Positions 24,229-32,218 of a stretch of 36,740 bases of DNA are shown here, piece after piece. Source of the DNA: Bacteroidales bacterium (GTDB lineage Bacteria; Bacteroidota; Bacteroidia; Bacteroidales; F082). How positions within the stretch are numbered: position 1 is the first letter of the stretch; every line of letters begins with the position of its first letter. The notes under the pieces are model-generated. The model did no database searches. It was not told the DNA's origin and saw only the letters and a program-made list of their open reading frames with translations. A program made the position numbers and the translations under genes. The stretch covers positions 1 to 36,740 of the forward strand of contig JAFWRA010000118.1 of assembly GCA_017508895.1 (NCBI GenBank), read 5' to 3'.

Positions 24229-24954
24229 TTATTTCTCTTTTTTGCAGCAGCAAAGGCACTTGTAGCAAAGGCCGGCGAGGCATGCACCAATGAGTGGAGC
24301 CACGATGAAAAGCCACACTTGACCCATGGCGCTCCAACCGTCGCACTTTGAGAACAAGGCAACGCCGAGTGAACGGGCGGGGTTGACAGAAGTGTTGGTC
24401 AGCGGGATGCTGATGAGGTGGATGAGCACCAGGGTGAGGCCGATGGCCAGACCGCCAAACTTGCCGTTGGCATGGCAGCTGTCGGTGACGCCGAGGATGA
24501 CCATCAGGAACACGAAGGTCAACAGCGCCTCAACGAGGAAGGCACCGCCAGTTGAGATGGCTTGGTAGCCCGTTTCGGGACCGCCGCAAGCCTTCTGGAA
24601 AGCTTCACCAAAACCGTTGGAAGCGAAGACGCCGGTAGCGCCACCGCCGATGGCATTCCAAATCACGAGGAGCAGAGCACCAGCGATGATACCACCGATG
24701 AACTGGGCAGCCCAGTAGCAGAGCATTTCTTTAAGGCTCATGCGGCCATTGACGAAGACGCCAAAGCTCACGGCAGGATTCAGGTGAGCGCCTGAGATGT
24801 GACCGATGCCGTAGGCCATGGCCACCACGGTGAGACCGAAGGCGATGGCTACGCCAAGGAATCCAACATGTCCGAAAAGAGCGGTTCCGCAACCGCCAAA
24901 GACCAAGACGAATGTGCCGAACAATTCAGCAAAAAACTTGTTACTTGTTTTCAT
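24229..24954 (-). CDS. aqpZ: Aquaporin Z (MIP-family water channel)
   Basis: This 241-residue inner-membrane channel has both NPA motifs: SGAHLNPAVSFG (NPA 59-61) and TNTSVNPARSLG (190-192). The selectivity-filter positions read F39, H178, T187 and R193, which is the water-selective AqpZ pattern (Phe/His/Thr/Arg) rather than the glycerol-facilitator one. Six helices plus two half-helices are consistent with the hydrophobic profile. The protein ends in a short Cys/Lys-rich tail (YKCLCCCKKEK), which is unusual for E. coli AqpZ. It has its own promoter (plus positions 25041-25069), a long leader and its own terminator, so it is a single-gene unit. It is divergent from the LytS-type kinase. Confidence 0.94.
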   Translation of the reverse strand: MKTSNKFFAELFGTFVLVFGGCGTALFGHVGFLGVAIAFGLTVVAMAYGIGHISGAHLNPAVSFGVFVNGRMSLKEMLCYWAAQFIGGIIAGALLLVIWNAIGGGATGVFASNGFGEAFQKACGGPETGYQAISTGGAFLVEALLTFVFLMVILGVTDSCHANGKFGGLAIGLTLVLIHLISIPLTNTSVNPARSLGVALFSKCDGWSAMGQVWLFIVAPLIGACLAGLCYKCLCCCKKEK

Positions 24955-25040
24955 AACTTTTTAAATTTTAGTTAGTTATAAGTTGATTTGTGTTTAACTT
25001 GCTTGCCTGATTCCACGGGAATCGTCCCATTGGAACACTG

Positions 25041-25069
25041 CAAATGTACAAAATAATCAAAAAATGCAA
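25041..25069 (-). promoter_or_regulatory. Promoter of aqpZ
   Basis: On the minus strand the -7 element TACATTTG (plus 25041-25048) lies 18 bases from a TTG (plus 25067-25069), fitting the Bacteroidetes layout. The start codon is 86 bases downstream. Confidence 0.6.
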
Positions 25070-25160
25070 TTATTTTCGAAGAAAAAATAGGTGGTATTAT
25101 CTGAATAAGTCTGATGATGAATTCAAGACTTATTTTTCCCGCTTCATATTTCAAAACTCA

Positions 25161-25189
25161 TTTGTAGATTTGTATAGTAATTATCTTTG
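25161..25189 (+). promoter_or_regulatory. Promoter of the kinase-regulator operon
   Basis: TTTG (25161-25164), 17 bases, then TATCTTTG (25182-25189), a good TAnnTTTG match 75 bases before the kinase ATG at 25265. Confidence 0.6.
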
Positions 25190-25264
25190 CTTGGTTAATG
25201 AAGTTAATGAATTGTTTTTCCAGCTTAAAGGCCTCGCGCACCGATCCGAGTAATGCTTTGAGGT

Positions 25265-26491
25265 ATGAATAAAGTAAATGTTACCATGAAAAACATTAAA
25301 TTTACCGAAGTTGACAATTACCTCTCGTTGAAGCGAATTGTTATGATGACACTCGCCATAACGATTGGATATTATTCCTTGTTTGCGTTGAGCCATTATT
25401 TTGGCAGGCCGTCTTTTGCTAATGCAGACGAGCAAGAGGAGTTTGAGCGAGAGAAAGATCATATAGTAGGTCCCAACGAATATGTATTTGGGACATTTCA
25501 AAAAAAATGTCCTGTTTTATTTCAGTCAGATAGATTTCAGCCAGGGTATAAGTTCGAAAAGCCAAGGTTCTCTCTTGTATTGCTTTTTAATGTGCCGTTT
25601 ACATTCCTGATGATTTTTTGTGTTTTTATTTATAATAGAAAAATCATGGGAAAGAGCTTTAGGCGGCATCGTGACGAATTGATAATAAACATCATAGGTT
25701 CGTTGTTGATTTCTGGTGTCTTGAGTTCGATTTGTACGCTTGTTCAGCTGTATATTTGGCCTTATGGCCCCGTTCCCCGTTCGTTGATTGGATACATCAG
25801 CAGAGGCATGTTGGGCGATTTTACCTTGGTGTCCATCGCTTTTATATTCAGTTATTTGCAGCGGTCACTTTATCAGGAGAAGCGAATAGCAGTCGAGAAC
25901 GAGATACTTCATGCCGAGAACCTCAACTCGCGCTATGAGACTCTGAAAACCCAGATGGATCCACATTTCCTTTTCAATTCGCTGAATACTCTGAAAGCGT
26001 TGATTGACGTTGATGTCGACAAGGCCGGTGATTTTGTCCACCAATTGTCAACGGTGCTTCGTTACACCTTGAAAAACGAGGAAGTGGTCACTTTAGCCCA
26101 AGAGTTGGACTGTGTGCGTTCCTATTGTCATATGATGAAAATGCGTTATGGCGACAACCTCCTTTTTGACCATCACATCAATCATGAAAAATACGATAAC
26201 TATAGTGTCCTACCTCTTTCTATACAAGGGCTGATTGAAAACGCCATCAAGCACAATGTTGTCTCCTCGAAACAACCTCTAACGATTAATCTTTATACAG
26301 ATAATGATAGTCATCTGATAATCAGTAATAAAATTCAACCAAAAATAGGAAAAGAAGAAGGAACGGGTATCGGATTGGCCAATCTTTCGGAGCGATATCG
26401 AATAAAATGGAACGAAAATGTTGAAATTTTTGACGACGGAAAGATTTTTAGCGTAACTTTGCCTCTTAAACTAAACGTACAATCACTATGA
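25265..26491 (+). CDS. LytS/YehU-type sensor histidine kinase
   Basis: This 408-residue inner-membrane kinase has four predicted membrane segments (~25-46, 103-123, 139-165, 174-198), with a ~55-residue loop after the first that is probably periplasmic. The cytoplasmic part has the His_kinase (LytS class) motif KTQMDPHFLFNSLNTLK with phospho-accepting H234. It also has the ATP-binding N box PLSIQGLIENAIKHN and the G box GTGIGLANLSERY. ATGA overlap with the response regulator gene makes them a two-component pair. The signal is unknown; the loop has no recognisable ligand-binding domain. GAGG lies just before the start codon. Aquaporin is divergently encoded, which could hint at osmotic or envelope sensing but is not evidence. 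Confidence 0.92.
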   Translation: MNKVNVTMKNIKFTEVDNYLSLKRIVMMTLAITIGYYSLFALSHYFGRPSFANADEQEEFEREKDHIVGPNEYVFGTFQKKCPVLFQSDRFQPGYKFEKPRFSLVLLFNVPFTFLMIFCVFIYNRKIMGKSFRRHRDELIINIIGSLLISGVLSSICTLVQLYIWPYGPVPRSLIGYISRGMLGDFTLVSIAFIFSYLQRSLYQEKRIAVENEILHAENLNSRYETLKTQMDPHFLFNSLNTLKALIDVDVDKAGDFVHQLSTVLRYTLKNEEVVTLAQELDCVRSYCHMMKMRYGDNLLFDHHINHEKYDNYSVLPLSIQGLIENAIKHNVVSSKQPLTINLYTDNDSHLIISNKIQPKIGKEEGTGIGLANLSERYRIKWNENVEIFDDGKIFSVTLPLKLNVQSL

Positions 26492-27243
26492 AAGCACTGA
26501 TAATTGAAGACGAAGTAATGGCTGCGAAGACGCTGAAGAAGCTTCTTCTGGAAGTCAGCCCAGGTGTTGAAATCGTTGGCGTACTTGAATCCATTGAAGA
26601 CAGTGTCGATTGGATTGCCAGCCATCCCATGCCCGACCTGATGTTTATGGACATTCATTTGGCCGACGGCTCTTCGTTTGCCATTTTTGAAAAGGTCAAT
26701 ATCACTTGTCCGGTCATTTTCACCACGGCTTATGATGAGTATGCATTGAAGGCCTTCGAGGTGAATAGTATTGACTACTTGCTGAAACCCATCAGCAAGG
26801 AAGCTCTGGAACATGCTTTGAACAAGTTTTACAGCCTTTCGGAGAAACGTGTGAATGTCGGCCAGCTCGATAAGCTTATGTCGCAGTTGGGTGAGAAGAA
26901 AAGATACAGAAGCTGTTTCTTGCTTCCTGAGCGTGACAAGCTCGTCCCGGTGCTGGTCAACAGTATCGTGTACATCTTTATCGATGCCAAGACGGTGAAG
27001 ATTGTCACGACAAGTGGCAAGGTTTATTACATGAACCATACCTTGGACGATATTATGAGCGAACTTGACCCTTGGGTGTTTTTCCGCGCCAACCGTCAGT
27101 TTATCGTTTCGCGCGATTCCATCAAAGACGTTTCGGTTTGGTTTGGCAACAAATTGGCCATTAATCTGAACGTTGAGGTGCCTGAGAAAATCATCGTCAG
27201 CAAGGCTCGTGTGAGTGAGTTTAAAAACTGGTTCACTGATTAA
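26488..27243 (+). CDS. LytTR-family DNA-binding response regulator
   Basis: This 251-residue cytoplasmic regulator has an N-terminal receiver domain (~1-120) with acidic residues in LIIEDEVMAAK, the phosphorylated aspartate D55 in LMFMDIHLADG, threonine in VIFTTAYDEYA and lysine in DYLLKPIS. The C-terminal LytTR domain (~145-250) includes IVYIFIDAKTVKIVTTSGKVYYMNHTL-like strands (in two parts) and the FFRANRQFIVSRDSI recognition segment. It overlaps the kinase stop by 4 bases and is its cognate partner. No LytTR-type direct repeat was recognised in the nearby promoters, so target genes are unknown. No terminator is evident after it. Confidence 0.94.
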   Translation: MKALIIEDEVMAAKTLKKLLLEVSPGVEIVGVLESIEDSVDWIASHPMPDLMFMDIHLADGSSFAIFEKVNITCPVIFTTAYDEYALKAFEVNSIDYLLKPISKEALEHALNKFYSLSEKRVNVGQLDKLMSQLGEKKRYRSCFLLPERDKLVPVLVNSIVYIFIDAKTVKIVTTSGKVYYMNHTLDDIMSELDPWVFFRANRQFIVSRDSIKDVSVWFGNKLAINLNVEVPEKIIVSKARVSEFKNWFTD

Positions 27244-27298
27244 ATAATTGATTTACAATTGTTTATATATTATAAGGTAATTTTTTGAATAAAAAGTA

Positions 27299-27328
27299 TT
27301 GCAGGAATAAAAAAAGGTTGTACCTTTG
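27299..27328 (+). promoter_or_regulatory. Promoter of tRNA-Lys
   Basis: TTG (27299-27301), 19 bases, then TACCTTTG (27321-27328), 15 bases before the tRNA 5' end. The spacing is what is expected for Bacteroidetes. Confidence 0.65.
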
Positions 27329-27343
27329 CACCCGCAAAACGAT

Positions 27344-27416
27344 GCTTCCGTAGCTCAGTTGGTAGAGCACCTGACTCTTAATCAGGGTGTCCAGGGTTCG
27401 ACCCCCTGCGGGAGTA
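27344..27416 (+). tRNA. tRNA-Lys (anticodon CTT)
   Basis: The 73-base cloverleaf has acceptor stem GCTTCCG/CGGGAGT (with G-U pairs, including the terminal pair) and D arm containing AGCTCAGTTGGTAGAGC. The anticodon stem CCTGA/TCAGG encloses loop CTCTTAA, giving anticodon CTT at 27377-27379. The T arm is CAGGGTTCGACCCCCTG and the discriminator is A at 27416. CCA is not encoded. A terminator follows at 27431-27465. Genes of accessory type begin right after, making this tRNA a plausible integration site. Confidence 0.95.
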
Positions 27417-27697
27417 CAATTTTTCAAAACCCCTAACTCTGTAAATCAACGAGTTAGGGTTTTTTGATGCCCAAAAGTCCCCCTGCCGTGTCAACCACGT
27501 GTCAACCGATTTTCAAAAACTTGAAAAATCGTGGTCAAATGACCTAAAAATTACTGCTCATCGTTGACACGCCCGTTGACACGCCTCTCCTGTCCATCTT
27601 GTCCATTCTCTTATCACTTCTGAACACTCATTTTCCCTTTCTCTATTATTGTGACATGCAACACAGGCGCTTCGCGTCCTCCTAAAATTTATCTGCC
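27417..27697. other. Repeat-rich gap after tRNA-Lys (possible attachment/recombinase-binding or replication region)
   Basis: Besides the terminator, this gap holds CGTGTCAACC twice (27487-27496, 27498-27507) and the inverted form CGTTGACACG twice (27562-27571, 27574-27583). Between them lies an inverted repeat GATTTTCAA/TTGAAAAATC (27508-27530). The layout is two direct plus two inverted copies flanking a short AT-rich centre. No gene is seen in it. Confidence 0.6.
27431..27465 (+). terminator. Terminator of tRNA-Lys
   Basis: CCCTAACTC (27431-27439) pairs perfectly with GAGTTAGGG (27451-27459), followed by TTTTTT. Confidence 0.9.
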
Positions 27698-28672
27698 ATG
27701 TCACAATCAAATTTCCATTTCCAGAGAAGGAAGTCCGTGGCTGATTTCCTTTCCGAGAACCTGCCTAACCAAATCCTGTACGCCACCGTCAAAGAGAGTT
27801 CCAACCTCCCCGACGAAGACATCCTCAAAGCCTTCAACGATGCCTATGGCATCTGCCTCGAAGTCCTCGAGGCTCCTGAGCTGAACACCTCCCGCAGCGA
27901 CACCTATGAGACCATGACCGACGGCATCGCTTATTCCACCCTCGTCAGTCTCGCTTTCACCTATTTCCTGCTGTCCTTCCATCAGGAAGCGCCAAACCTC
28001 CGTCATTACCTCGGCAACCTCAAAAAGCTGCTCGATACTCGTCTGCCCGATTTCTTCCGTCCCATCTATATCGCCGCCAGCTCGATGTCTTCTCTCATCC
28101 CTGGCTCCAGCTCCTTCGGCTATCCAGTCGCGCAATCCTACTTTGCTCAGCTCTACGAGCCTCGCCAGTTCATCAGCATCCAACATCTGATGCTCAAAGC
28201 CAAGGAGCGGCCAAGAGATGAATATCTCATCGTCCTTGACACCCTTCAGGATGCCATTCATGAGGCCTCGGGTGACTGGACGAAGATCATCGAGAACGAA
28301 ATCAAGCGCATCTCCCAAAAGAAAGAGAACATGATGCCCTGCAGCAAATACCGCATCAGTGATTATAACATCACCAAGTTTGTCAAAATCATGCGTATCT
28401 GCTGCGAACTGCGCATCATCGAAGAGGACAACGGCCTCTATGTAACCAACAAAGCGAACTTCATCATCGCTTTAGGACGCTTTTTCAATACTAAGATCAA
28501 AAACCCCAACAACATGTTTTCTGGTTCAAAAGAAAGAGACTTTCTGAAAATTTTCGATGATATGAAAACCACTGCTGAGAAACTGCTCACAGAAGGCGAT
28601 TCCCTTGATGAGCAAAAGAAAAAGCAGGCCTCTCGTAATGGAAAACGAGGATACGAAAGTGAACTTTTTTGA
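27698..28672 (+). CDS. Hypothetical protein, first gene of the accessory module
   Basis: I do not recognise this 324-residue protein. It has no signal peptide or membrane segment, is mostly helical in appearance, and has a central region rich in aromatic and Pro residues (DFFRPIYIAASSMSSLIPG). A short segment near 220-260 (YRISDYNITKFVKIMRICCELRIIEEDNGLYVTN) could be a winged-helix-like fold. It ends in a basic tail (KKKQASRNGKRGYESELF). The start at 27698 is the first ATG of the long frame and lacks a clear Shine-Dalgarno, which is usual in this phylum. A strong terminator follows at 28725-28757, so it is transcribed apart from the HTH/primase operon. A regulatory or structural role in the element is possible but unsupported. 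Confidence 0.75.
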   Translation: MSQSNFHFQRRKSVADFLSENLPNQILYATVKESSNLPDEDILKAFNDAYGICLEVLEAPELNTSRSDTYETMTDGIAYSTLVSLAFTYFLLSFHQEAPNLRHYLGNLKKLLDTRLPDFFRPIYIAASSMSSLIPGSSSFGYPVAQSYFAQLYEPRQFISIQHLMLKAKERPRDEYLIVLDTLQDAIHEASGDWTKIIENEIKRISQKKENMMPCSKYRISDYNITKFVKIMRICCELRIIEEDNGLYVTNKANFIIALGRFFNTKIKNPNNMFSGSKERDFLKIFDDMKTTAEKLLTEGDSLDEQKKKQASRNGKRGYESELF

Positions 28673-28678
28673 ATGTAC

Positions 28679-28690
28679 CTACATATGTAG
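28679..28690. promoter_or_regulatory. 12-bp perfect palindrome, possible operator
   Basis: CTACATATGTAG is self-complementary and lies 6 bases after the stop at 28672, within a slightly longer imperfect palindrome (GTAC ... TAC). No function is shown. Confidence 0.3.
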
Positions 28691-28724
28691 TACACGGTTT
28701 TTTCGCTCACAACTCCTCATTTTT

Positions 28725-28757
28725 GCCCACGAATTAACCGCCGTGGGCTTTTTCTTT
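28725..28757 (+). terminator. Rho-independent terminator
   Basis: GCCCACG (28725-28731) pairs with CGTGGGC (28742-28748) and is followed by TTTTTCTTT. Confidence 0.9.
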
Positions 28758-28800
28758 ATAGGTACCGTGAAGATGGGTCCTGGCACAAAATGAAAATACT

Positions 28801-29184
28801 ATGTTAGACACCATCACATTTGACGAACTCCCGCAAGCCGTTTCCAATATACTCGACGGCATCGCGGAGATTAAATCCATTTGCGAAGACATTCGCGGAA
28901 AGGATACTGGGCAAGACACCTACATGACCATCGAGGAATTGTGCGCCTACCATCCCGACCATCCTTCCCACCAAACCGTTCGCCGCTGGAAGCGCTTCGG
29001 TTATTTCCCTTATTATAAGGATGAAAAAACTCGCCGTATTAGGTTCAAAAAGTCCGAAATTGACGCTTGGATTGCTTCAAGCCGTCACATGTCACGCCAG
29101 GAACGAAACGCGCTTCTTGACGCCGAAATCTTCTCACAGCGTAAGCCCGTCGAGAAAGGAGACTTTGAAGATGATGACGAATGA
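28801..29184 (+). CDS. Helix-turn-helix DNA-binding protein (excisionase/MerR-like)
   Basis: This 127-residue protein has an N-terminal helical segment (DELPQAVSNILDGIAEIKSIC) and a C-terminal HTH_17-like domain. The helix MTIEELCAYHPDHPSHQTVRRWKRFG is followed by the wing-like YFPYYKDEKTRRIRFKKSEIDAWI. This is the usual architecture of small DNA-binding proteins in Bacteroides integrative elements, often called excisionase-like. It overlaps the next HTH gene by 14 bases in another frame, forming an operon through the primase genes. Whether it acts in excision or in control of the replication genes is not decided by the sequence. Confidence 0.85.
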   Translation: MLDTITFDELPQAVSNILDGIAEIKSICEDIRGKDTGQDTYMTIEELCAYHPDHPSHQTVRRWKRFGYFPYYKDEKTRRIRFKKSEIDAWIASSRHMSRQERNALLDAEIFSQRKPVEKGDFEDDDE

Positions 29185-29386
29185 AGCCCCCAACGACATT
29201 CCTCTCCTCTACGACTGGATTGAAATGTCCGACCTACTTCGCATGCTTCACATCACAAGGAACACCCTCAAAGACTGGTGTACCGAAGATGAATTGAAGT
29301 GTTGCCGCGTCAAAAAGAAGATCTATTTCCTGCGTCAAGACATTGAACGCTTTCTCTATTCACACTATCAAACCTACACACCATGA
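29171..29386 (+). CDS. Small helix-turn-helix protein
   Basis: This 71-residue protein starts at ATG 29171 (or 29174). The long frame extends upstream, but there it overlaps most of the previous HTH gene, so the short form is chosen. The segment YDWIEMSDLLRMLHITRNTLKDWC is a helix-turn-helix, and KKKIYFLRQDIERFLYSHYQ the wing and last helix, as in the HTH_17 family. It overlaps the upstream stop (29184) and the downstream start (29383) and is thus tightly coupled to both. It is probably a second excisionase/regulator-type protein; such pairs are common before BT4734-type primase genes. Confidence 0.8.
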   Translation: MMTNEAPNDIPLLYDWIEMSDLLRMLHITRNTLKDWCTEDELKCCRVKKKIYFLRQDIERFLYSHYQTYTP

Positions 29387-30045
29387 ACAAAGACAAATCC
29401 AATGCCCCCGCTATGTACTTTTGGGGCACACCGAACAATTACGCCGTCAAACCGTCGCCCTCGTGTAACCTATCCAAGATGCCGTCCTTCTCCATCTACA
29501 GGCGACCCATCACCAATAAGAATCCCTACCAGGTCGTCAACCTGATTGATGTCTTCAACTACATCATTAGCGACTACGCCAAAGACCGCACAAACGAGTA
29601 CCGCGCCATCAAGGATGAGAGGTATCGCCGCCAGTACAAATCTGCCAAGTTTGACTATTGTACCTTCAGCGGCATCTTCTCCGAACGCACAGATAAGTCC
29701 ATCATCCAGCACTCAGGGCTGATATGCCTCGACTTCGACCACCTGAAGGATGTCGAAGCCGTCTTTGAGGCCCTGAAGGATGACCAGTACTTTGAGACCC
29801 TGCTGCTGTTCCGCAGCCCCTCGGGGGATGGCCTCAAATGGGTCATCTCTTTCCACGACTCCTATTTCCGTTACGGCAAGGATGGCGAATCCTACGGCGA
29901 CTACCAGGTCCGTTTCTTCGCCAGCCTCTACAACTACATCTTCAACCATTATAATGTTGAAGTCGACAAGCACTGTCGTAACATCTCCCGCGCCTGTTTC
30001 CTTCCTCATGATCCAGCCGCCTATCTCAATCCTTCGTTGCTATGA
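29383..30045 (+). CDS. BT4734/BF3469-type primase-like protein (VirE N-terminal family)
   Basis: This 220-residue protein matches the family found before DUF3987 proteins in Bacteroidetes mobile elements. The distinctive blocks are ICLDFDHLKDVEAV (with the two acidic residues D..D expected for a primase-polymerase-like active site), TLLLFRSPSGDGLKWVI, and the ending NYNVEVDKHCRNISRACFLPHDP-like segment (HYNVEVDKHCRNISRACFL), which has the Ser-Arg-Ala-Cys-Phe motif. It probably contributes to priming replication of the element. It overlaps both neighbours by 4 bases (ATGA). In many relatives this domain is fused to the DUF3987 ATPase; here the two are separate, coupled genes. Confidence 0.88.
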   Translation: MNKDKSNAPAMYFWGTPNNYAVKPSPSCNLSKMPSFSIYRRPITNKNPYQVVNLIDVFNYIISDYAKDRTNEYRAIKDERYRRQYKSAKFDYCTFSGIFSERTDKSIIQHSGLICLDFDHLKDVEAVFEALKDDQYFETLLLFRSPSGDGLKWVISFHDSYFRYGKDGESYGDYQVRFFASLYNYIFNHYNVEVDKHCRNISRACFLPHDPAAYLNPSLL

Positions 30046-31964
30046 AAAACGAAGTCTTCAACCCTGCCGATTGGAACTCCGCCCCGGTGGAGAAAGTGCC
30101 TGCTGCACTTTCTCCATCCGTGGCTCCGTCGTCCAATCCCCCTTCAAAGGGGGTGGTCGCAGACCGGGGGATTAATCCCTCCATCCTCGCTGTCGTGGAT
30201 GCTGTCGAAGCCTCCGGCATCGACATCACGCCCACTTATTCGGAATGGCTGGCCATTGCCTTCGCTCTCGTGGCTGAACTCGGGGAAGATGGCCGTGCCA
30301 TCTTCCACCGCCTCAGCCGCTTCAATCCTGAATACGACTACGACGAAGCCGACCGCCAGTATTCCCACTGCCTCAACGACGGAAGCCGTGAAACCACCAT
30401 CGCTTCCCTCTTTCACATCGCCCAGACGCATGGCGTGTGCTGGGAAAAGGGTAGGGGTGAAGCCATCTCGCGTCTCTCGTCTTCCTCACAAAATATAGTT
30501 GAGGAAGATGAGGAAGATGAGGAAGTGAGGAAGACCATCCCTTCCAAAAACACCTCTTTGATAGGCTCAAATGCTTTGAGCCAATCAAATTCGGTGTCAG
30601 TCGGCACCTTCTCGCAGTCTGTCCGTGAGCAGCTGCCCGACATCCTGAAACGCATCGTTGCCGATGCCGTTTCAGATGTCGATGCAGATCTGCTCATCCT
30701 CGGCTCACTCACTGTCTTTTCGGCCTGTCTGCCAAATGTGTACGGCGTATATGATCGCCGTGAGGTCTTCTCCAATCTCTTCCTTTACGTCACTGCCAGC
30801 GCATCGGCAGGGAAGGGGAGACTGTCCCTTTGCCGCCACCTTGTCGCTCCGCTCCATCGGGAGCTGCGCGAGCAGTACCGCAAATCGATGGAGAAGTACA
30901 AACAGGAACAGCTGCAGTATGTCCAGGACAAAAAGAAAGGTGAAGGCAAAGAGCCGGAAGAGCCGCCCTTCCTCACCTTGTTTATCCCTGCCAACAGCAC
31001 CGCTACCGTGGTCTATCAAACGCTCAACCAAAACAACGGTGTCGGCCTTCTGTTCGAGACAGAAGGCGACACCTTGGCCAACGCCTTCAATTCAGACCTC
31101 GGCAACTATTCTGACGGATTCAGGAAAGCGTTTCATCACGAAACGATCTCCTATCTCCGCAAGAAAGACCGTGAGTATGTCGAGATTCTGAAGCCCAAGT
31201 TCTCGGCCATCCTTTCAGGTACGCCCGAACAGGTCTTCAATCTCATCCCCTCTGCCGAAAACGGACTCTTCAGCCGCTTCATCTTCTATGTCATGCCCAC
31301 GGAAATCGTATGGCACGACATGTTCGATGATTCTGATGGTCCCACCGCCGATGAGCTTTTCAAGGAAATCGGCAGGGACTTCTACCAGTTCCACAAGCTG
31401 CTTGCTGCCCAAACGATTCGCTTCACGCTCACCACCGACCAGAAGCACCTGTTCAACACCTTCTTCTCACAGACACAGGCTGAATACGCTGCGCTCTTCG
31501 GCAACGATATCATCGCCTCTGTCCGTCGCCTCGGCCTCATCCTCTTTCGCTTCGCGATGATCCTGACCGTGCTCCGTCAGATGGACGCTGGCACCTTCCC
31601 GCTGCCTTCCGGCAACGAGGACGGCCAGCGTCCCGAAACCGTCCTCTTTTGCGCAGACGCGGACTTTGCCACCGCTCTCACGATGGTCAAAGTCCTGCTG
31701 CAGCACACCGTCACCGTCTTTCAGGCCCTGCCTCGCAGGGCTGAAAGACGCTTCCGTCAAGACCGCCGCCAGCGCACCGAGAGCCACATGCAGACCTTCC
31801 TGGCCGCCTTGCCTGAGTCATTCGACCGTCCCACCTACCTGAAGACTGCCTCCGACATTGGCATCAACGAGAAGACCGCTGAGCGATACATCACCGACCT
31901 CTGCAGGTCTGGCCAGCTCGACCATCCCGCCAGCGGCCAATACGCCAAACCCTCTAACACCTGA
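30042..31964 (+). CDS. PriCT-2 plus DUF3987 domain protein (primase-associated ATPase/helicase)
   Basis: This 640-residue protein has a short N-terminal lead, a primase C-terminal 2 (PriCT-2)-like domain (~47-135, TPTYSEWLAIAFALVAELGEDG ... FNPEYDYDEADRQYSHC, in two parts), an acidic linker (VEEDEEDEEVRK, ~153-164) and a DUF3987 domain (~195-600). The Walker A-like loop is ASASAGKGR (252-260). A C-terminal helical region (ESHMQTFLAALPESFDRPTY ... GINEKTAERYITDLC) resembles a winged helix. With the preceding primase-like protein it would form the element's replication initiation unit. Residues ~33-49 are encoded by consecutive palindromes (30138-30179), and the acidic linker by 9-bp repeats, so the N-terminal half has absorbed repeat DNA. 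Confidence 0.85.
   Translation: MKNEVFNPADWNSAPVEKVPAALSPSVAPSSNPPSKGVVADRGINPSILAVVDAVEASGIDITPTYSEWLAIAFALVAELGEDGRAIFHRLSRFNPEYDYDEADRQYSHCLNDGSRETTIASLFHIAQTHGVCWEKGRGEAISRLSSSSQNIVEEDEEDEEVRKTIPSKNTSLIGSNALSQSNSVSVGTFSQSVREQLPDILKRIVADAVSDVDADLLILGSLTVFSACLPNVYGVYDRREVFSNLFLYVTASASAGKGRLSLCRHLVAPLHRELREQYRKSMEKYKQEQLQYVQDKKKGEGKEPEEPPFLTLFIPANSTATVVYQTLNQNNGVGLLFETEGDTLANAFNSDLGNYSDGFRKAFHHETISYLRKKDREYVEILKPKFSAILSGTPEQVFNLIPSAENGLFSRFIFYVMPTEIVWHDMFDDSDGPTADELFKEIGRDFYQFHKLLAAQTIRFTLTTDQKHLFNTFFSQTQAEYAALFGNDIIASVRRLGLILFRFAMILTVLRQMDAGTFPLPSGNEDGQRPETVLFCADADFATALTMVKVLLQHTVTVFQALPRRAERRFRQDRRQRTESHMQTFLAALPESFDRPTYLKTASDIGINEKTAERYITDLCRSGQLDHPASGQYAKPSNT
30138..30179. repeat. Three consecutive palindromes inside the DUF3987 gene (REP-like)
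   Basis: CCCCCTTCAAAGGGGG (30138-30153), GGTCGCAGACC (30155-30165) and GGGATTAATCCC (30168-30179) follow one another in frame. The first shares its CCCCCTT/AAGGGGG arms with sequences at 32824-32839 and 36041-36056. Confidence 0.85.
30499..30533. repeat. 9-bp TGAGGAAG tandem repeat coding an acidic linker
   Basis: Units TTGAGGAAG, ATGAGGAAG, ATGAGGAAG and a partial TGAGGAAG code VEEDEEDEEVRK. An inverse-oriented relative lies at 32882-32908. Confidence 0.85.
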
Positions 31965-31968
31965 ACCT

Positions 31969-32214
31969 ATGAAAACAACCATCCTCATCAAAACCCACTC
32001 GACGAGCGCGTACCGCGCCATCCGTCCCGCCCTCGTTGCCGCTCATATCGGCAACATCGGCGTGTCCGGCCTCACCATCACGGCCACCATCAACCCCAAG
32101 GATTTCGACAGCCTCCTCGATGTCGTCGACGACGCAGCCGACAGCGCCAACGTCTCTCGCGAAGACTACGAAATCAAGACCATGCACAAAGTTTCCAAAC
32201 CTTCAAAACGCTAA
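31969..32214 (+). CDS. Small protein, paralog 1 of a tandem pair
   Basis: This 81-residue protein starts at ATG 31969, 4 bases after the DUF3987 stop; the longer frame starting at 31858 lies inside the DUF3987 gene. The sequence runs MKTTILIKTHSTSAYRAIRP ... LTITATINPKDFDSLLDVV ... YEIKTMHKV, an alternating strand-helix-strand-strand-helix-strand pattern suggestive of a small alpha/beta fold. It aligns end to end with the next gene product: shared features are the I..KT opening, A..P.L, ATI.., the helix ending D.V..A..S, and Y.I.T. Function is unknown; position suggests an accessory to the replication proteins. Confidence 0.75.
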   Translation: MKTTILIKTHSTSAYRAIRPALVAAHIGNIGVSGLTITATINPKDFDSLLDVVDDAADSANVSREDYEIKTMHKVSKPSKR

Positions 32215-32218
32215 GACC

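Larger units (their letters stand above)
24955..25264. other. Divergent promoter region between aqpZ and the sensor kinase
   Basis: This 310-base AT-rich gap holds the aqpZ promoter on the minus strand and the kinase promoter on the plus strand. It also holds a small perfect hairpin, GATTCC-acg-GGAATC (25009-25023), in the aqpZ leader. No further gene is seen. Confidence 0.6.

Noticed and set aside
27487..27583. CRISPR-like array
   Set aside because: Only four short motif copies, two of them inverted, without spacers of uniform size.
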